Source: UBA5941 sp021824385 (GTDB taxonomy: Bacteria > Patescibacteriota > Microgenomatia > UBA8517). Taken from it: a stretch of 10,828 nucleotides of DNA. The translations under genes and the position numbers were made by a program. The notes beneath the pieces are model-generated. The model worked only from the letters and a program-made list of their open reading frames with translations, was not told the DNA's origin and did not search any database. This document shows positions 1-7,086 of the stretch, piece after piece. The stretch's first letter is position 1; each line of letters begins with the position of its first letter. The stretch covers positions 1-10,828 of the forward strand of contig DAIEQM010000053.1 of the NCBI GenBank assembly GCA_027347685.1. Direction: 5' to 3'.

Positions 1-1206
1 TGGTATGAACAAAGCAAGTGCTTTCAGATAACTCCATTTCCACAAACGAGTTGTCACAAGAATCATCGCAAGTGATGTTATTACCATATCTCCCGAGACT
101 GCAAGACCATATGCGGAAGCCAAACGAGAGCTTGATTGGAATATCAAAACGAGCGTAATACATCCTGCGTACAAAAGCCAATTGATGGTAGGCACGTAAA
201 TTTGGCCTTCATGTTCATGGTGGGTATGAATAATTTTAAGTCGGGGGAAAAAACCCAAACGAGTGGCCTGAGAAGCAAGTGAAAAAGCACCAGATATCAT
301 TGCTTGTGACGCAATAATTGTTGCGAATGTTGCAAGTACAACCATAGGAATAACCCCCCAGCTTGGAACCGTGCTATAAAATAAATTATCGTTCAAGACC
401 ACGGAACCCTTCAACAAAAATGCCCCTTGTCCAAAGTAGTTCAAAAATAAAGCAGGATAGACAATCGTGAACCAACTAAATCGAATAGGAGCAATTCCGA
501 AATGCCCCATATCTGCAAACATGGCTTCACCACCGGTGATTGTCAACATAACAGCTCCCAACACCCACAATATTGACTTTAAAGTACTATTTCCCAAGAA
601 ATGGACAGCATAGTATGGATTAACTGCTTGTAGAATCGAAGGCATCTGGAGAATGTGATACAGCCCCAGCATCGCAAGACAGAAAAACCAGACCAACACA
701 ATAGGGCCGAACACTCTGCCTATTTTGGTAGTTCCACCCTTTTGTACTAAAAATAAAAGCGTTAGTATTCCAATAGTAATAGGAATAACCAATTCCGAAA
801 GTGAACTTGTTGCGACTTTAATACCCTCAACTGCAGAGAGAACACTAATAGCTGGTGTAATTATGCCATCTCCAAAGAGGAGACCAGCCGCAAAGATAAG
901 GAGTGTGGAAACAAGTACTAAATACGGCCCTTTTATCTTCATATCGGATAAATGTCCAAAAAGTGCAAAAACACCCCCCTCTCCATCATTGTCCGCTTTT
1001 AAGACAAATAACACATATTTTATAGTGACAATAATGGTTAATGCCCAAAAAACCAAACTCATACTTCCGAGAATATTTGAATTTGTAACAGCAACCTTTC
1101 CATGTCCAAAAAAGATTTCGTTGATTGCGTACAGTGGTGAGGTTCCAATATCACCATAGACAACTCCTAAAGCCCCGAGTGCTAAAAATAATGTTTTTTT
1201 GCTCAT
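1..1206 (-). CDS. kup: Kup-family potassium transporter, C-terminus cut by window edge
   Basis: Integral membrane potassium uptake protein; Kup family members usually act as K+/H+ symporters. My translation of the minus strand gives 402 residues, open at the left edge. The N-terminus MSKKTLFLALGALGVVYGDI followed by GTSPLYA is the family's signature first helix. Further family blocks are LKADNDGEGGVFAL, the GLLFGDGIITPAISVLSAVEG helix region, TGGEAMFADMGHFG, and the FASxATRLGFFPRL-type block (here SLASQATRLGFFPRL) followed by a cytoplasmic turn rich in His and Glu (HTHHEHEGQIYVP). About ten hydrophobic segments can be seen. The ATG at 1206-1204 lies 4 bases after the atpC stop, so the gene is almost surely on the ATP synthase transcript. 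I see no Shine-Dalgarno sequence. The family is usually about 620 residues, so a third is outside the window. Identity is secure; ion coupling is family knowledge. Confidence 0.95.
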   Translation of the reverse strand, partial: MSKKTLFLALGALGVVYGDIGTSPLYAINEIFFGHGKVAVTNSNILGSMSLVFWALTIIVTIKYVLFVLKADNDGEGGVFALFGHLSDMKIKGPYLVLVSTLLIFAAGLLFGDGIITPAISVLSAVEGIKVATSSLSELVIPITIGILTLLFLVQKGGTTKIGRVFGPIVLVWFFCLAMLGLYHILQMPSILQAVNPYYAVHFLGNSTLKSILWVLGAVMLTITGGEAMFADMGHFGIAPIRFSWFTIVYPALFLNYFGQGAFLLKGSVVLNDNLFYSTVPSWGVIPMVVLATFATIIASQAMISGAFSLASQATRLGFFPRLKIIHTHHEHEGQIYVPTINWLLYAGCITLVLIFQSSSRLASAYGLAVSGDMVITSLAMILVTTRLWKWSYLKALALFIP

Positions 1207-1210
1207 ATGT

Positions 1211-1477
1211 TTACTTTAGTTTATTTGAGAGGGTCTCTTCAATAAGGATTGTTACATTTTCCTCATTTTTGTATGCCACTCCTCGTATACTGGGTACTTT
1301 AACAGGCTTTTTGTCTTCACCGTGAACAATAATAGTACCGGGCGCCAAGTTTACCACAAATGGAGTGTGATGAGGTAGCACCTCGATAATCCCTTTTTCT
1401 GTTGGCAAAACAATTTTGGTAGATAGTCCGGTATATACTTTTTTAATATTACTGAGGAGCTCAACGTGAAGCGCCAT
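1211..1477 (-). CDS. atpC: F1Fo ATP synthase epsilon subunit, N-terminal domain only
   Basis: Central-stalk epsilon subunit, which helps join gamma to the c-ring. The 88 residues match the N-terminal beta-sandwich domain: an HVELLSNIKKVYTG opening, then the conserved LPTEKGIIEVLPHHTPFV region (compare the GSEGELGIYPGHAPLL of E. coli) and a GVAYKNEENVTILIEE ending. The usual length is 130-140 residues; the C-terminal pair of helices, which in many bacteria inhibits ATP hydrolysis, is missing. It is not hidden by a frameshift, because kup starts 4 bases after the stop. The ATG follows the atpD stop with a 1-base gap and without a clear ribosome binding site, which suggests translational coupling. 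Family is sure from position and motifs. Confidence 0.93.
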   Translation of the reverse strand: MALHVELLSNIKKVYTGLSTKIVLPTEKGIIEVLPHHTPFVVNLAPGTIIVHGEDKKPVKVPSIRGVAYKNEENVTILIEETLSNKLK

Positions 1478-1478
1478 A

Positions 1479-2867
1479 TTATTTCTTTGGCAACTCGTCT
1501 ATCGATCCAATCATATAAAATTCACTTTCATCTCGATCATCGTATTTCCCTGACAAAATTTCAGAAAATCCAAACAGGGTTTCTTTGAGAGAAACATATT
1601 TTCCTTGCTGTCCGGTAAACGGCTCAGCAACAAAAAGAGGTTGGGTGAGAAAACGTTGAATTTTACGTGCCCGACTCACGGTAAGCTTATCTTCTTCAGA
1701 CAGCTCATCGACTCCCAGAATAGAAATAATATCGGTTAATTCTTTGTATCGCTGTAGTACCTCCTGAACGGCCCGTGCCACCAAAACATGATCTTCTCCC
1801 GCAATTTGCGGGTCGAGGGCTATTGAATACGACTTCAGAGGGTCTACGGCGGGGTACAATCCTTGTTCTGCAAGTGATCGCTCGAGAGTAAGCGTTGAAT
1901 CAAGATGGGAGAAGGTTATAACCGGTGCCGGATCGGTGTAGTCGTCGGCTGGAACATAGACTGCCTGAACTGAGGTAATTGAGCCATGATATGTCGAGGT
2001 TATGCGCTCTTGTAATTCTGCCATTTCAGAGGCAAGTGTTGGTTGGTATCCAACAGCTGACGGCAGTCTTCCGAGTAAGGAACTTACTTCGCTTCCCGCC
2101 TGAGCAAAACGAAAAATATTATCAATAAATAAAAGCGTATCTTGTTGCAAATCGTCTCTAAAATATTCAGCCACAGAAAGTGCAGTAAAAGCCACTTTCA
2201 TGCGGGAAGCAGGAGGCTCGTTCATTTGACCATACAAAAGAACTGCTTTGTCTATGACTCCTGTTTCTTGCATTTCACGATAGAGTTCGTTGCCCTCGCG
2301 AGACCTTTCTCCTACCCCCGCAAAAACTGAGTACCCACTCGCATACTTTGCGATGTTGTGAATAAGTTCCATAATAATAACGGTCTTCCCTACACCTGCT
2401 CCACCAAAAGCCGCTACTTTACCACCCTTAACAAACGGGCACATAAGATCAATTACCTTTATACCCGTTTCAAAAATTTCAGGAACTGTTTTTTGTTCAA
2501 TGAGTTTTGGTGGAGTGGCATAAATGCTTTTACGCATTTTTGTTTTTGGTGGCTGTTTACCGTCAATCGGCTCGCCGAGCACATTAAACATACGCCCTAA
2601 AATTTCAGGTCCCACGGGCATCATTATGGTTTCTCCGGTGTGGGTTACGGTGTCCCCCATTTGAAGACCATCGGTTGAACCAAAGGCCAATGCTTTTACC
2701 TTGTTTGAAAAGATCTGGGAAATTTCAGCAATCAAAATTCGTCTATCTGATTGTATGGTCAGCGCATCACGCACATGTATTGGTGAATAATCGGGAAACA
2801 CAACTTCAATTATCGGCCCTGAAACCGAAATTATTTTTCCCACGAGTTTTTTTGTGTGTTCAGCCAT
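1479..2867 (-). CDS. atpD: F1Fo ATP synthase beta subunit (catalytic)
   Basis: Catalytic subunit of F1. The 462-residue length is normal. N-terminal beta-barrel at about 1-80; Walker A GGAGVGKT at 155-162 (K161); catalytic glutamate E187 in GERSREG; Walker B LLFIDN ending at D249; SITSVQAVYVPADDYTDPAP at about 296-315; and an intact DELSEED lever at 387-393, which contacts gamma. All the key catalytic residues I can check are present, so the enzyme should be active. The ATG lies inside the end of atpG (8-base overlap) and has one of the few good ribosome binding sites in the operon, GAAGGAG, 9 bases upstream. That fits the need for three copies per F1. It is followed by atpC after a 1-base gap. 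Confidence 0.98.
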   Translation of the reverse strand: MAEHTKKLVGKIISVSGPIIEVVFPDYSPIHVRDALTIQSDRRILIAEISQIFSNKVKALAFGSTDGLQMGDTVTHTGETIMMPVGPEILGRMFNVLGEPIDGKQPPKTKMRKSIYATPPKLIEQKTVPEIFETGIKVIDLMCPFVKGGKVAAFGGAGVGKTVIIMELIHNIAKYASGYSVFAGVGERSREGNELYREMQETGVIDKAVLLYGQMNEPPASRMKVAFTALSVAEYFRDDLQQDTLLFIDNIFRFAQAGSEVSSLLGRLPSAVGYQPTLASEMAELQERITSTYHGSITSVQAVYVPADDYTDPAPVITFSHLDSTLTLERSLAEQGLYPAVDPLKSYSIALDPQIAGEDHVLVARAVQEVLQRYKELTDIISILGVDELSEEDKLTVSRARKIQRFLTQPLFVAEPFTGQQGKYVSLKETLFGFSEILSGKYDDRDESEFYMIGSIDELPKK

Positions 2868-3696
2868 GATGAAAAGCTCCTTCCAGTATTTCTTCGGTTA
2901 CCGCCTCTTGTCTCGCATTGTTATACAGGTGAGTAAGTTCGCGAGACAGTTCTTGTGCATTGTCGGATGCAGACTTCATTGCAAGCGTTCGTGCAGCATG
3001 TTCACTCGCTTCAGCTTCCAAAAATGAGTGACGTAAAACATATGAAAGATACATATCTACAGCTAAGGTAAATACTGAATCAAAGTTTGGTTCGATGATT
3101 TCACTCGAAAAACCTGTTATCTTAGGCAACTCAAGAGGAAGAAACTGTTCAACCACAACTTCAATATTTTGCATCGTAATAAATTCATTGTATGCAAGAT
3201 ACACATGACTATACAAACCTGTTTTAAAGGCTTCCAAAATCTCTTTGGTAGCCTCATGTGCTGTTGCTATTCGGTCAGTGAGTTTCCATTCCTGAATAAC
3301 ATGCCCCGTCACTTTTCCAAAGTTACTTCCCCGAGCTCCAAAAATCATAAAATCGCAATCATCAATGGTATTTAGTTTCAAAAATTCGTTCACGTTATAA
3401 AAAAATTGTAAATTTTGTGCCCCCACTAATCCTCTATCGGTTGTAACAAGCAAAAACAATGTTTTTTTTGCCTGTTTTGGCGAGTTGGTGAAAGGCGATT
3501 CATAATTCAAGTTTTTTGCCGTTGCAGATAATTTCCTCGATAGATATATGAGTGATTTAAAATATTCCTTCGTTCCAACAAGTCGCTTTTCAGTCGACTT
3601 CAGCTGCATTGCAGAGACAGTCTCAAGAGACTTGGTTATTTTGCCAATATTTTTAATAGATGACGCACGTTGCTTGATGCTTAAAATATCACTCAT
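2860..3696 (-). CDS. atpG: F1Fo ATP synthase gamma subunit (rotor shaft)
   Basis: Central rotor subunit of F1; its N- and C-terminal helices form the coiled coil inside the alpha3beta3 ring. 278 residues, normal length. Family features: the N-terminal helix DILSIKQRASSIKNIGKITK with SAMQ shortly after; TTDRGLVGAQN at about 85-95 (usually DRGLCGxxN, here Val replaces Cys); and a C-terminal helix with SEHAARTLAMKSASDNAQEL then LYNNARQEAVTEEI. The ATG comes one base after the atpA TAA stop. I see no ribosome binding site in the preceding 20 bases, so it is probably translated by coupling to atpA. Its last 8 bases overlap the start of atpD and carry the atpD ribosome binding site. Confidence 0.97.
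   Translation of the reverse strand: MSDILSIKQRASSIKNIGKITKSLETVSAMQLKSTEKRLVGTKEYFKSLIYLSRKLSATAKNLNYESPFTNSPKQAKKTLFLLVTTDRGLVGAQNLQFFYNVNEFLKLNTIDDCDFMIFGARGSNFGKVTGHVIQEWKLTDRIATAHEATKEILEAFKTGLYSHVYLAYNEFITMQNIEVVVEQFLPLELPKITGFSSEIIEPNFDSVFTLAVDMYLSYVLRHSFLEAEASEHAARTLAMKSASDNAQELSRELTHLYNNARQEAVTEEILEGAFHHG
2877..2883 (-). promoter_or_regulatory. Shine-Dalgarno site of atpD inside atpG
   Basis: GAAGGAG on the minus strand is 9 bases before the atpD ATG at 2867 and lies within the last codons of atpG. It is the only clear strong ribosome site among the F1 genes and would raise beta output over gamma, matching the 3:1 ratio. Confidence 0.7.
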
Positions 3697-3697
3697 G

Positions 3698-5155
3698 TTA
3701 GATGTTTATATCAAAGACTGCTTTAAAGTTTTTTAGTGCAAGTTCCAACGCCTCAATAACTTCAGGAGTAAGATTTTTTATTTTTTCAATTTCTTTTATC
3801 GCTTTACTGTGGTGTTCATGCATAAAGGACAAAAATTCTCGCTTTACTTCTTTTACGCGTGTTGCTTCAACCGTATCTAAGTACCCGGAATCAAGCAAAA
3901 ACAACAATGCAACTTCTTCTTCCTGCGAATACGGGCTGTGCTGATCTTGTTTAAAAAGCTCGATAATCCGTTTTCCACGCTCAAGTTTTTTATGAACCAC
4001 CTTATCGTTGGTTGCTCCAAAGCTGGCAAATCCGGTGAGTTCCCAGTATTGGGAAAGTGAAAGACGGAGCTTTCCTGAGAGTTTTTTGGTAGCTTTAATT
4101 TGAGCTGCGCCACCCACCCGAGAAACCGAGAGGCCTGGATTGATTGCCGGTCGAATTCCTTTAAAGAACAAATCGGTTTCAAAATAAATTTGCCCATCGG
4201 TAATTGATATGACGTTGGTTGGAATATAGGCAGATACGTCGCCTGACTGAGTCTCAACAATCGGTAGTGCCGTAATCGATCCACCCCCCAGTTTTTTTGC
4301 TCGTTTGGTTGCCCGTTCAAGAAGCCGTGAATGAAGATAAAAAATATCTCCGGGGTAAGCTTCTCGCCCCGCTGGCCGACCCATAAGTAAACTCATTTCT
4401 CGATATGCCCATGCGTGTTTCGTGAGGTCATCGTATACAATCACCACATCACGTCCTTGTTCCATAAAATATTCTGCAATAGTTGCCCCAGCAAAAGGTG
4501 CTAAGTACCAAAGGGCCGACGCTTCACTCGCGTCGGCAGAAACTACAACCGTGTGGCCCATCGCACCTTCTTCAACTAATGTTTCAGTAAGTGTTGCGAC
4601 ATCGCTTCTCTTTTGGCCAATACACACAAAAATTCCGACGACATTTGAGTCTTTCTGATTTATAAGTGTTTCGAGAGCAAGTGTTGTTTTTCCTGTTCCT
4701 CGATCACCCAAAAAAAGCTGTCGTTGTCCTCGTCCGATCGGAATCATTGCGTCAACCGCGAGCACTCCGGTTGAAAGAGGAGTGTCAATCGGCTCTCGTT
4801 CAATAATTCCCAATGCTTCACGTTCATACGGAAGCGTTTTGGTGTAATGTATTTGAGGTTTTCCATCGAGCACTTCTCCCAAGGGGTTTATGACTCGACC
4901 AAGCAGTTCATTTGAAACTCCCAGTGAAAAAGGAGAAGAATCGAGCGTGAAGGTTCCATTTACTGATAAGTCCCTCCACGGGCCAAGAGCAAGTGCTGCG
5001 CTTCGAGTTTCCGAAACGCTTAAGACAAGGCCCTTTGTGCCGTTCGTAAACAAAATACTCGAGCCAACGGGAAGAGCGGCATCTCGAAGCCAAATCACAC
5101 CGTCTTGAATCGAATCGATGAAACCTTTAGAGAGGTTTTTGTCATGTTTAACCAT
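3698..5155 (-). CDS. atpA: F1Fo ATP synthase alpha subunit with shortened N-terminus
   Basis: Non-catalytic nucleotide-binding subunit of F1. 485 residues. Walker A GDRGTGKT at 150-157, Walker B VIVYDD at 238-243, the arginine finger R346 in SVSRVGGAAQ, plus PGREAYPGD-type and FYLHSRLLERA blocks, are all present. Oddity: the protein opens MVKHDKNLSKGFIDSIQDGV, and G11 aligns with G29 of E. coli alpha, so about 18 residues are missing. In E. coli these first residues form the helix bound by the delta subunit. An earlier start is ruled out: upstream in frame there are only eight codons, none a start, before a TAA. The ATG overlaps the end of atpF by 8 bases, and only a weak AAAGGC-like ribosome site lies about 14 bases upstream. 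No delta gene lies between b and alpha. Identity is certain; the meaning of the short N-terminus is inferred. Confidence 0.97.
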   Translation of the reverse strand: MVKHDKNLSKGFIDSIQDGVIWLRDAALPVGSSILFTNGTKGLVLSVSETRSAALALGPWRDLSVNGTFTLDSSPFSLGVSNELLGRVINPLGEVLDGKPQIHYTKTLPYEREALGIIEREPIDTPLSTGVLAVDAMIPIGRGQRQLFLGDRGTGKTTLALETLINQKDSNVVGIFVCIGQKRSDVATLTETLVEEGAMGHTVVVSADASEASALWYLAPFAGATIAEYFMEQGRDVVIVYDDLTKHAWAYREMSLLMGRPAGREAYPGDIFYLHSRLLERATKRAKKLGGGSITALPIVETQSGDVSAYIPTNVISITDGQIYFETDLFFKGIRPAINPGLSVSRVGGAAQIKATKKLSGKLRLSLSQYWELTGFASFGATNDKVVHKKLERGKRIIELFKQDQHSPYSQEEEVALLFLLDSGYLDTVEATRVKEVKREFLSFMHEHHSKAIKEIEKIKNLTPEVIEALELALKNFKAVFDINI

Positions 5156-5498
5156 GTTTGTGGCTTGCCTTTGCTTTTCTTACTATTTCCTCAGCCCTGA
5201 CTTTTGCTTTTGCTAAGATTTCAGCTCTGGCCGTGGTAAGTTCTTTGGTAAATTCTATTTCTTGCTTTTTTAAGCGAAGTTCCCAATTGTCATGTTCTTT
5301 TCGCATTGTTTCAGCAAGTTTATTTTGTTCCTCTGTTAGTTTCTCTTTGGTTTTTTCAAATGCCGACTCTTCCTCTTCCTTTTTTTTCATATATTTTACG
5401 AAGGGTTTATACAAAAGAAGATAGAGCACAATAACAAGCAAACCGAAGTTTACAATTTGTGCAAGGATGATTGCGGGCTCAATTCCAAGCTCGTTCAT
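5148..5498 (-). CDS. atpF: F1Fo ATP synthase b subunit, C-terminally short
   Basis: Peripheral stalk (stator) subunit. 116 residues: a short outer segment, one membrane helix at about 9-30 (IILAQIVNFGLLVIVLYLLL), then KPFV and one long charged helix to the end, rich in Glu and Lys. The MNELGI opening and LYKPF after the helix are typical of bacterial b. The usual length is 155-170 residues. Aligned with E. coli b, the protein stops where roughly the last 40-50 residues, the delta-binding part, should begin, ending in KAKASHKHG and a stop. There is a single b gene, so it presumably acts as a homodimer. Its ATG overlaps the atpE TGA (ATGA), and its own stop overlaps the atpA start by 8 bases. 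No ribosome binding site is visible; coupling to atpE is likely. Confidence 0.93.
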   Translation of the reverse strand: MNELGIEPAIILAQIVNFGLLVIVLYLLLYKPFVKYMKKKEEEESAFEKTKEKLTEEQNKLAETMRKEHDNWELRLKKQEIEFTKELTTARAEILAKAKVRAEEIVRKAKASHKHG

Positions 5499-5710
5499 AC
5501 AAATTTAATAATGAGGGCAACAACGAGCGCGTAGATAGCGACAGCTTCAGCGAACGCAATTGAAAGAATAAGAATAGTTCGAACTTCACTCGAGCTTTCT
5601 GGATTTCGACCGACTGCCTCCAGTGCTGCTTTTCCAATTAATCCAATGGCCACACCAGGGCCAAGTGTTCCAAGACCGATAGCGAGAGCAACTGCAATGT
5701 TTTGATCCAT
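5495..5710 (-). CDS. atpE: F1Fo ATP synthase c subunit (proton ring)
   Basis: Membrane rotor-ring subunit. From the ATG at 5710 it is 71 residues: two hydrophobic helices (about 3-32 and 45-70) joined by the polar loop R35-N36-P37. The ion-carrying carboxylate is E55 in the second helix (FAEAVAIY). In sodium-type rings such as that of Ilyobacter a Gln in GPGVGQG and a Ser after the Glu bind Na+; here the matching positions are I22 (GPGVAIG) and A56, so proton use is expected. A GTG at 5734 in the same frame would add 8 residues, but the AAGGGGGTG ribosome site at 5723-5731 would then be inside the gene, so ATG 5710 is preferred although the spacing is long (about 12-14 bases). The TGA overlaps the atpF ATG. 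Confidence 0.96.
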   Translation of the reverse strand: MDQNIAVALAIGLGTLGPGVAIGLIGKAALEAVGRNPESSSEVRTILILSIAFAEAVAIYALVVALIIKFV

Positions 5711-5722
5711 AAATGTAAAAAG

Positions 5723-5731
5723 CACCCCCTT
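5723..5731 (-). promoter_or_regulatory. Shine-Dalgarno-like site of atpE
   Basis: AAGGGGGTG on the minus strand matches AAGGAGGTG with one G-U tolerant change. It lies 12 bases before the ATG at 5710, a long but usable gap. It favours the ATG over the upstream GTG at 5734 and fits the need for many c copies per enzyme. Confidence 0.5.
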
Positions 5732-5764
5732 CACTAGTTATTTAATCAATTTAGCTAGCCCTCG

Positions 5765-6460
5765 TCAATGAGAGGTCGTGGCAATTGAAATAAAAATTAA
5801 AGTCAGAAGGGCAAAGATAAACGCCTGAATAATTGATACTGCTACCTCTAATCCATAAAACGGCGCAGGGAGCGCGAGAGGGACTAAGTATGTCATAACT
5901 GCCAAGAGAACTTCTCCGGCAAAAACATTTCCCAGAAGTCTGAAACCAAAGGAGAAAATCTTCGCAAATTCAAGAACAATTTCAAGAGGGCCAATGGCAA
6001 AACTCATGGGATTTTTGATTGAAATAAATCGCGCCATCGACCCACCTGCACCAAGCCGCATCACACTCATGACTTGAATTGAAGTGAACGCCACAATTCC
6101 CAAAGCAAGTGTTGTTGATAAATCAGCTGATGGACTTCGAAACAAGTGAACTCCATTAAAACTAATTGATCCCACTCCTGGAATGAGCCCCACAAGGTTT
6201 GAGAGTGCAACAAAGATAAAAATAGTCATGATGAGTGGGAACACCATTGAGGCATGCTCTCCCATCGCATCTTTACAGAGTGACCAAAAAAAGGTCATCA
6301 GAATTTTAAGAACACGAGGAGTGCCAAACATTTTTGAATAGACCCCTATCAAAATAAGAACTGCCATCACAACCCATGTGGTAACGAGTGAATTCGTTAC
6401 GGCAAAGCCATATATATTAAAAAGTGGTTCAGCAGCAATTGAGATATGAAGCGCAGCCAT
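5765..6460 (-). CDS. atpB: F1Fo ATP synthase a subunit (stator proton channel)
   Basis: Fo membrane subunit that forms the proton half-channels beside the c-ring. 231 residues, five to six hydrophobic helices. Key features: FIFVALSNLVGLIPG at about 81-95, PSADLSTTLAL at 110-120, the essential arginine R174 in FSFGFRLLGNVFAGE (equivalent to E. coli R210), E183 shortly after, and Q212 in the last helix (IIQAFIFALLTLIF). It is somewhat shorter than the E. coli form at the N-terminus, which is common in many bacteria. It follows the half-MFS gene by 23 bases and precedes atpE by 54. No Shine-Dalgarno site is visible before the ATG; instead an extended -10-like TGGTATCAT ends 6 bases upstream, so a leaderless internal transcript is possible. 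Confidence 0.97.
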   Translation of the reverse strand: MAALHISIAAEPLFNIYGFAVTNSLVTTWVVMAVLILIGVYSKMFGTPRVLKILMTFFWSLCKDAMGEHASMVFPLIMTIFIFVALSNLVGLIPGVGSISFNGVHLFRSPSADLSTTLALGIVAFTSIQVMSVMRLGAGGSMARFISIKNPMSFAIGPLEIVLEFAKIFSFGFRLLGNVFAGEVLLAVMTYLVPLALPAPFYGLEVAVSIIQAFIFALLTLIFISIATTSH

Positions 6461-6466
6461 ATAGAT

Positions 6467-6475
6467 ATGATACCA
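6467..6475 (-). promoter_or_regulatory. Possible internal extended -10 promoter before atpB
   Basis: TGGTATCAT on the minus strand fits the extended -10 pattern TGnTATAAT with one mismatch in the hexamer. Six bases (ATCTAT) separate it from the atpB ATG at 6460, leaving no room for a leader. No convincing -35 box is seen at 16-18 bases, as expected for an extended -10 promoter. It would let the ATP synthase genes be expressed apart from the half-MFS gene. Confidence 0.35.
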
Positions 6476-6483
6476 AATATTTC

Positions 6484-7047
6484 TTACTTCTTTTTGTGTT
6501 TCATTCTACGAAACAAGTTTATGGAATACAGAGCAGACATCAGTTGTAAAACAAAAATTATATAAAAAAGAGTAGAAAAACCCCAATGACTCACTATGTA
6601 TCCTCCTACAAGAGCCGAGAAGCTCGCTAGAACGAGATTCCCTCCGTCGAGTAGTGACCACTCGAGCGATTCTTTGCCTTTATCTTCAAGAAGCGAGTAG
6701 CTTGCCTTCCAGGCAGGAAGTAATATTCCATATGCAATTGCATTTATGATTTGGACAACATACAGCTGTGGAATTGTTTTTACAAAAGTAAAGCCAAGTG
6801 CTCCAAACGCAAGTAAAAAATAGCCGAATACAACCAGGAATCTTTTATTTTTAAAGTAGTCCTCAATTTTCCCAAATATAATCATGATGACGCCTTGAAT
6901 AAAAACATACACACTCCATGAACTGGAAATCACAAAAATATCGGTATCAAGATGTTGTACAAAAATGGCATACAAGGGGGAAAAAAGCGTATATGCAAAA
7001 CCGTTTAACAAACTACAAAAGAGCAGTATTTTTATTTCACGCTTCAT
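6484..7047 (-). CDS. Half-size (six-helix) MFS-like membrane protein
   Basis: Predicted inner-membrane protein of 187 residues from the ATG at 7047. It has six hydrophobic segments, equal to one half of a major facilitator protein. Between helices 2 and 3 lies GKIEDYFKNKR, close to the MFS loop motif (G-x3-D-x5-R/K). Helix 4 holds VQIINAIAYGILLPAW and helix 5 LLDGGNLVLASFSALVGGY, both in MFS style. Full MFS transporters have 12 helices and about 400 residues; there is no second half here, as the next gene is atpB 23 bases on. It may dimerise or work with another half; the substrate is unknown. An ATG at 7080 would add 11 residues (MTTSCLYTYIH), but a -10 box at 7057-7062 lies between the two starts, so 7047 is preferred. 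It sits where many operons carry atpI, but does not resemble AtpI. Confidence 0.8.
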   Translation of the reverse strand: MKREIKILLFCSLLNGFAYTLFSPLYAIFVQHLDTDIFVISSSWSVYVFIQGVIMIIFGKIEDYFKNKRFLVVFGYFLLAFGALGFTFVKTIPQLYVVQIINAIAYGILLPAWKASYSLLEDKGKESLEWSLLDGGNLVLASFSALVGGYIVSHWGFSTLFYIIFVLQLMSALYSINLFRRMKHKKK

Positions 7048-7056
7048 ATGAATGTA

Positions 7057-7086
7057 AGTATACAGACATGAAGTTGTCATTGAAAA
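7057..7086 (-). promoter_or_regulatory. Putative promoter of the MFS-atp-kup operon
   Basis: On the minus strand TATACT (7062 to 7057) matches the sigma-70 -10 box at five of six positions. TTTTCA (7086 to 7081) is a four-of-six -35 match at 18-base spacing. A transcript starting about 7 bases after the -10 box would begin at about 7050, only a few bases before the ATG at 7047, so the mRNA would be nearly leaderless. The core GTCTGTATACT is also found before the cyclophilin gene. Inferred from sequence only. Confidence 0.5.

Noticed and set aside
725..1159. Plus-strand open frame of 144 codons opposite kup
   Set aside because: It is the antisense shadow of a clearly conserved Kup gene, with no ribosome site or recognisable domain.
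3877..4320. Minus-strand open frame of 147 codons within atpA in another frame
   Set aside because: It lies wholly inside the conserved alpha subunit gene; its sequence shows no domain and its composition is that of a frame-shifted reading.
5734..5758. AT-rich imperfect inverted repeat with CTAG at both ends between atpB and atpE
   Set aside because: Only four clean base pairs at the ends plus a mismatch; too weak to call a processing or regulatory hairpin.
7048..7080. Upstream ATG at 7080 for the half-MFS protein
   Set aside because: The extra 11 residues do not look like MFS sequence and the -10 box at 7057-7062 would sit inside the coding region; ATG at 7047 fits better.
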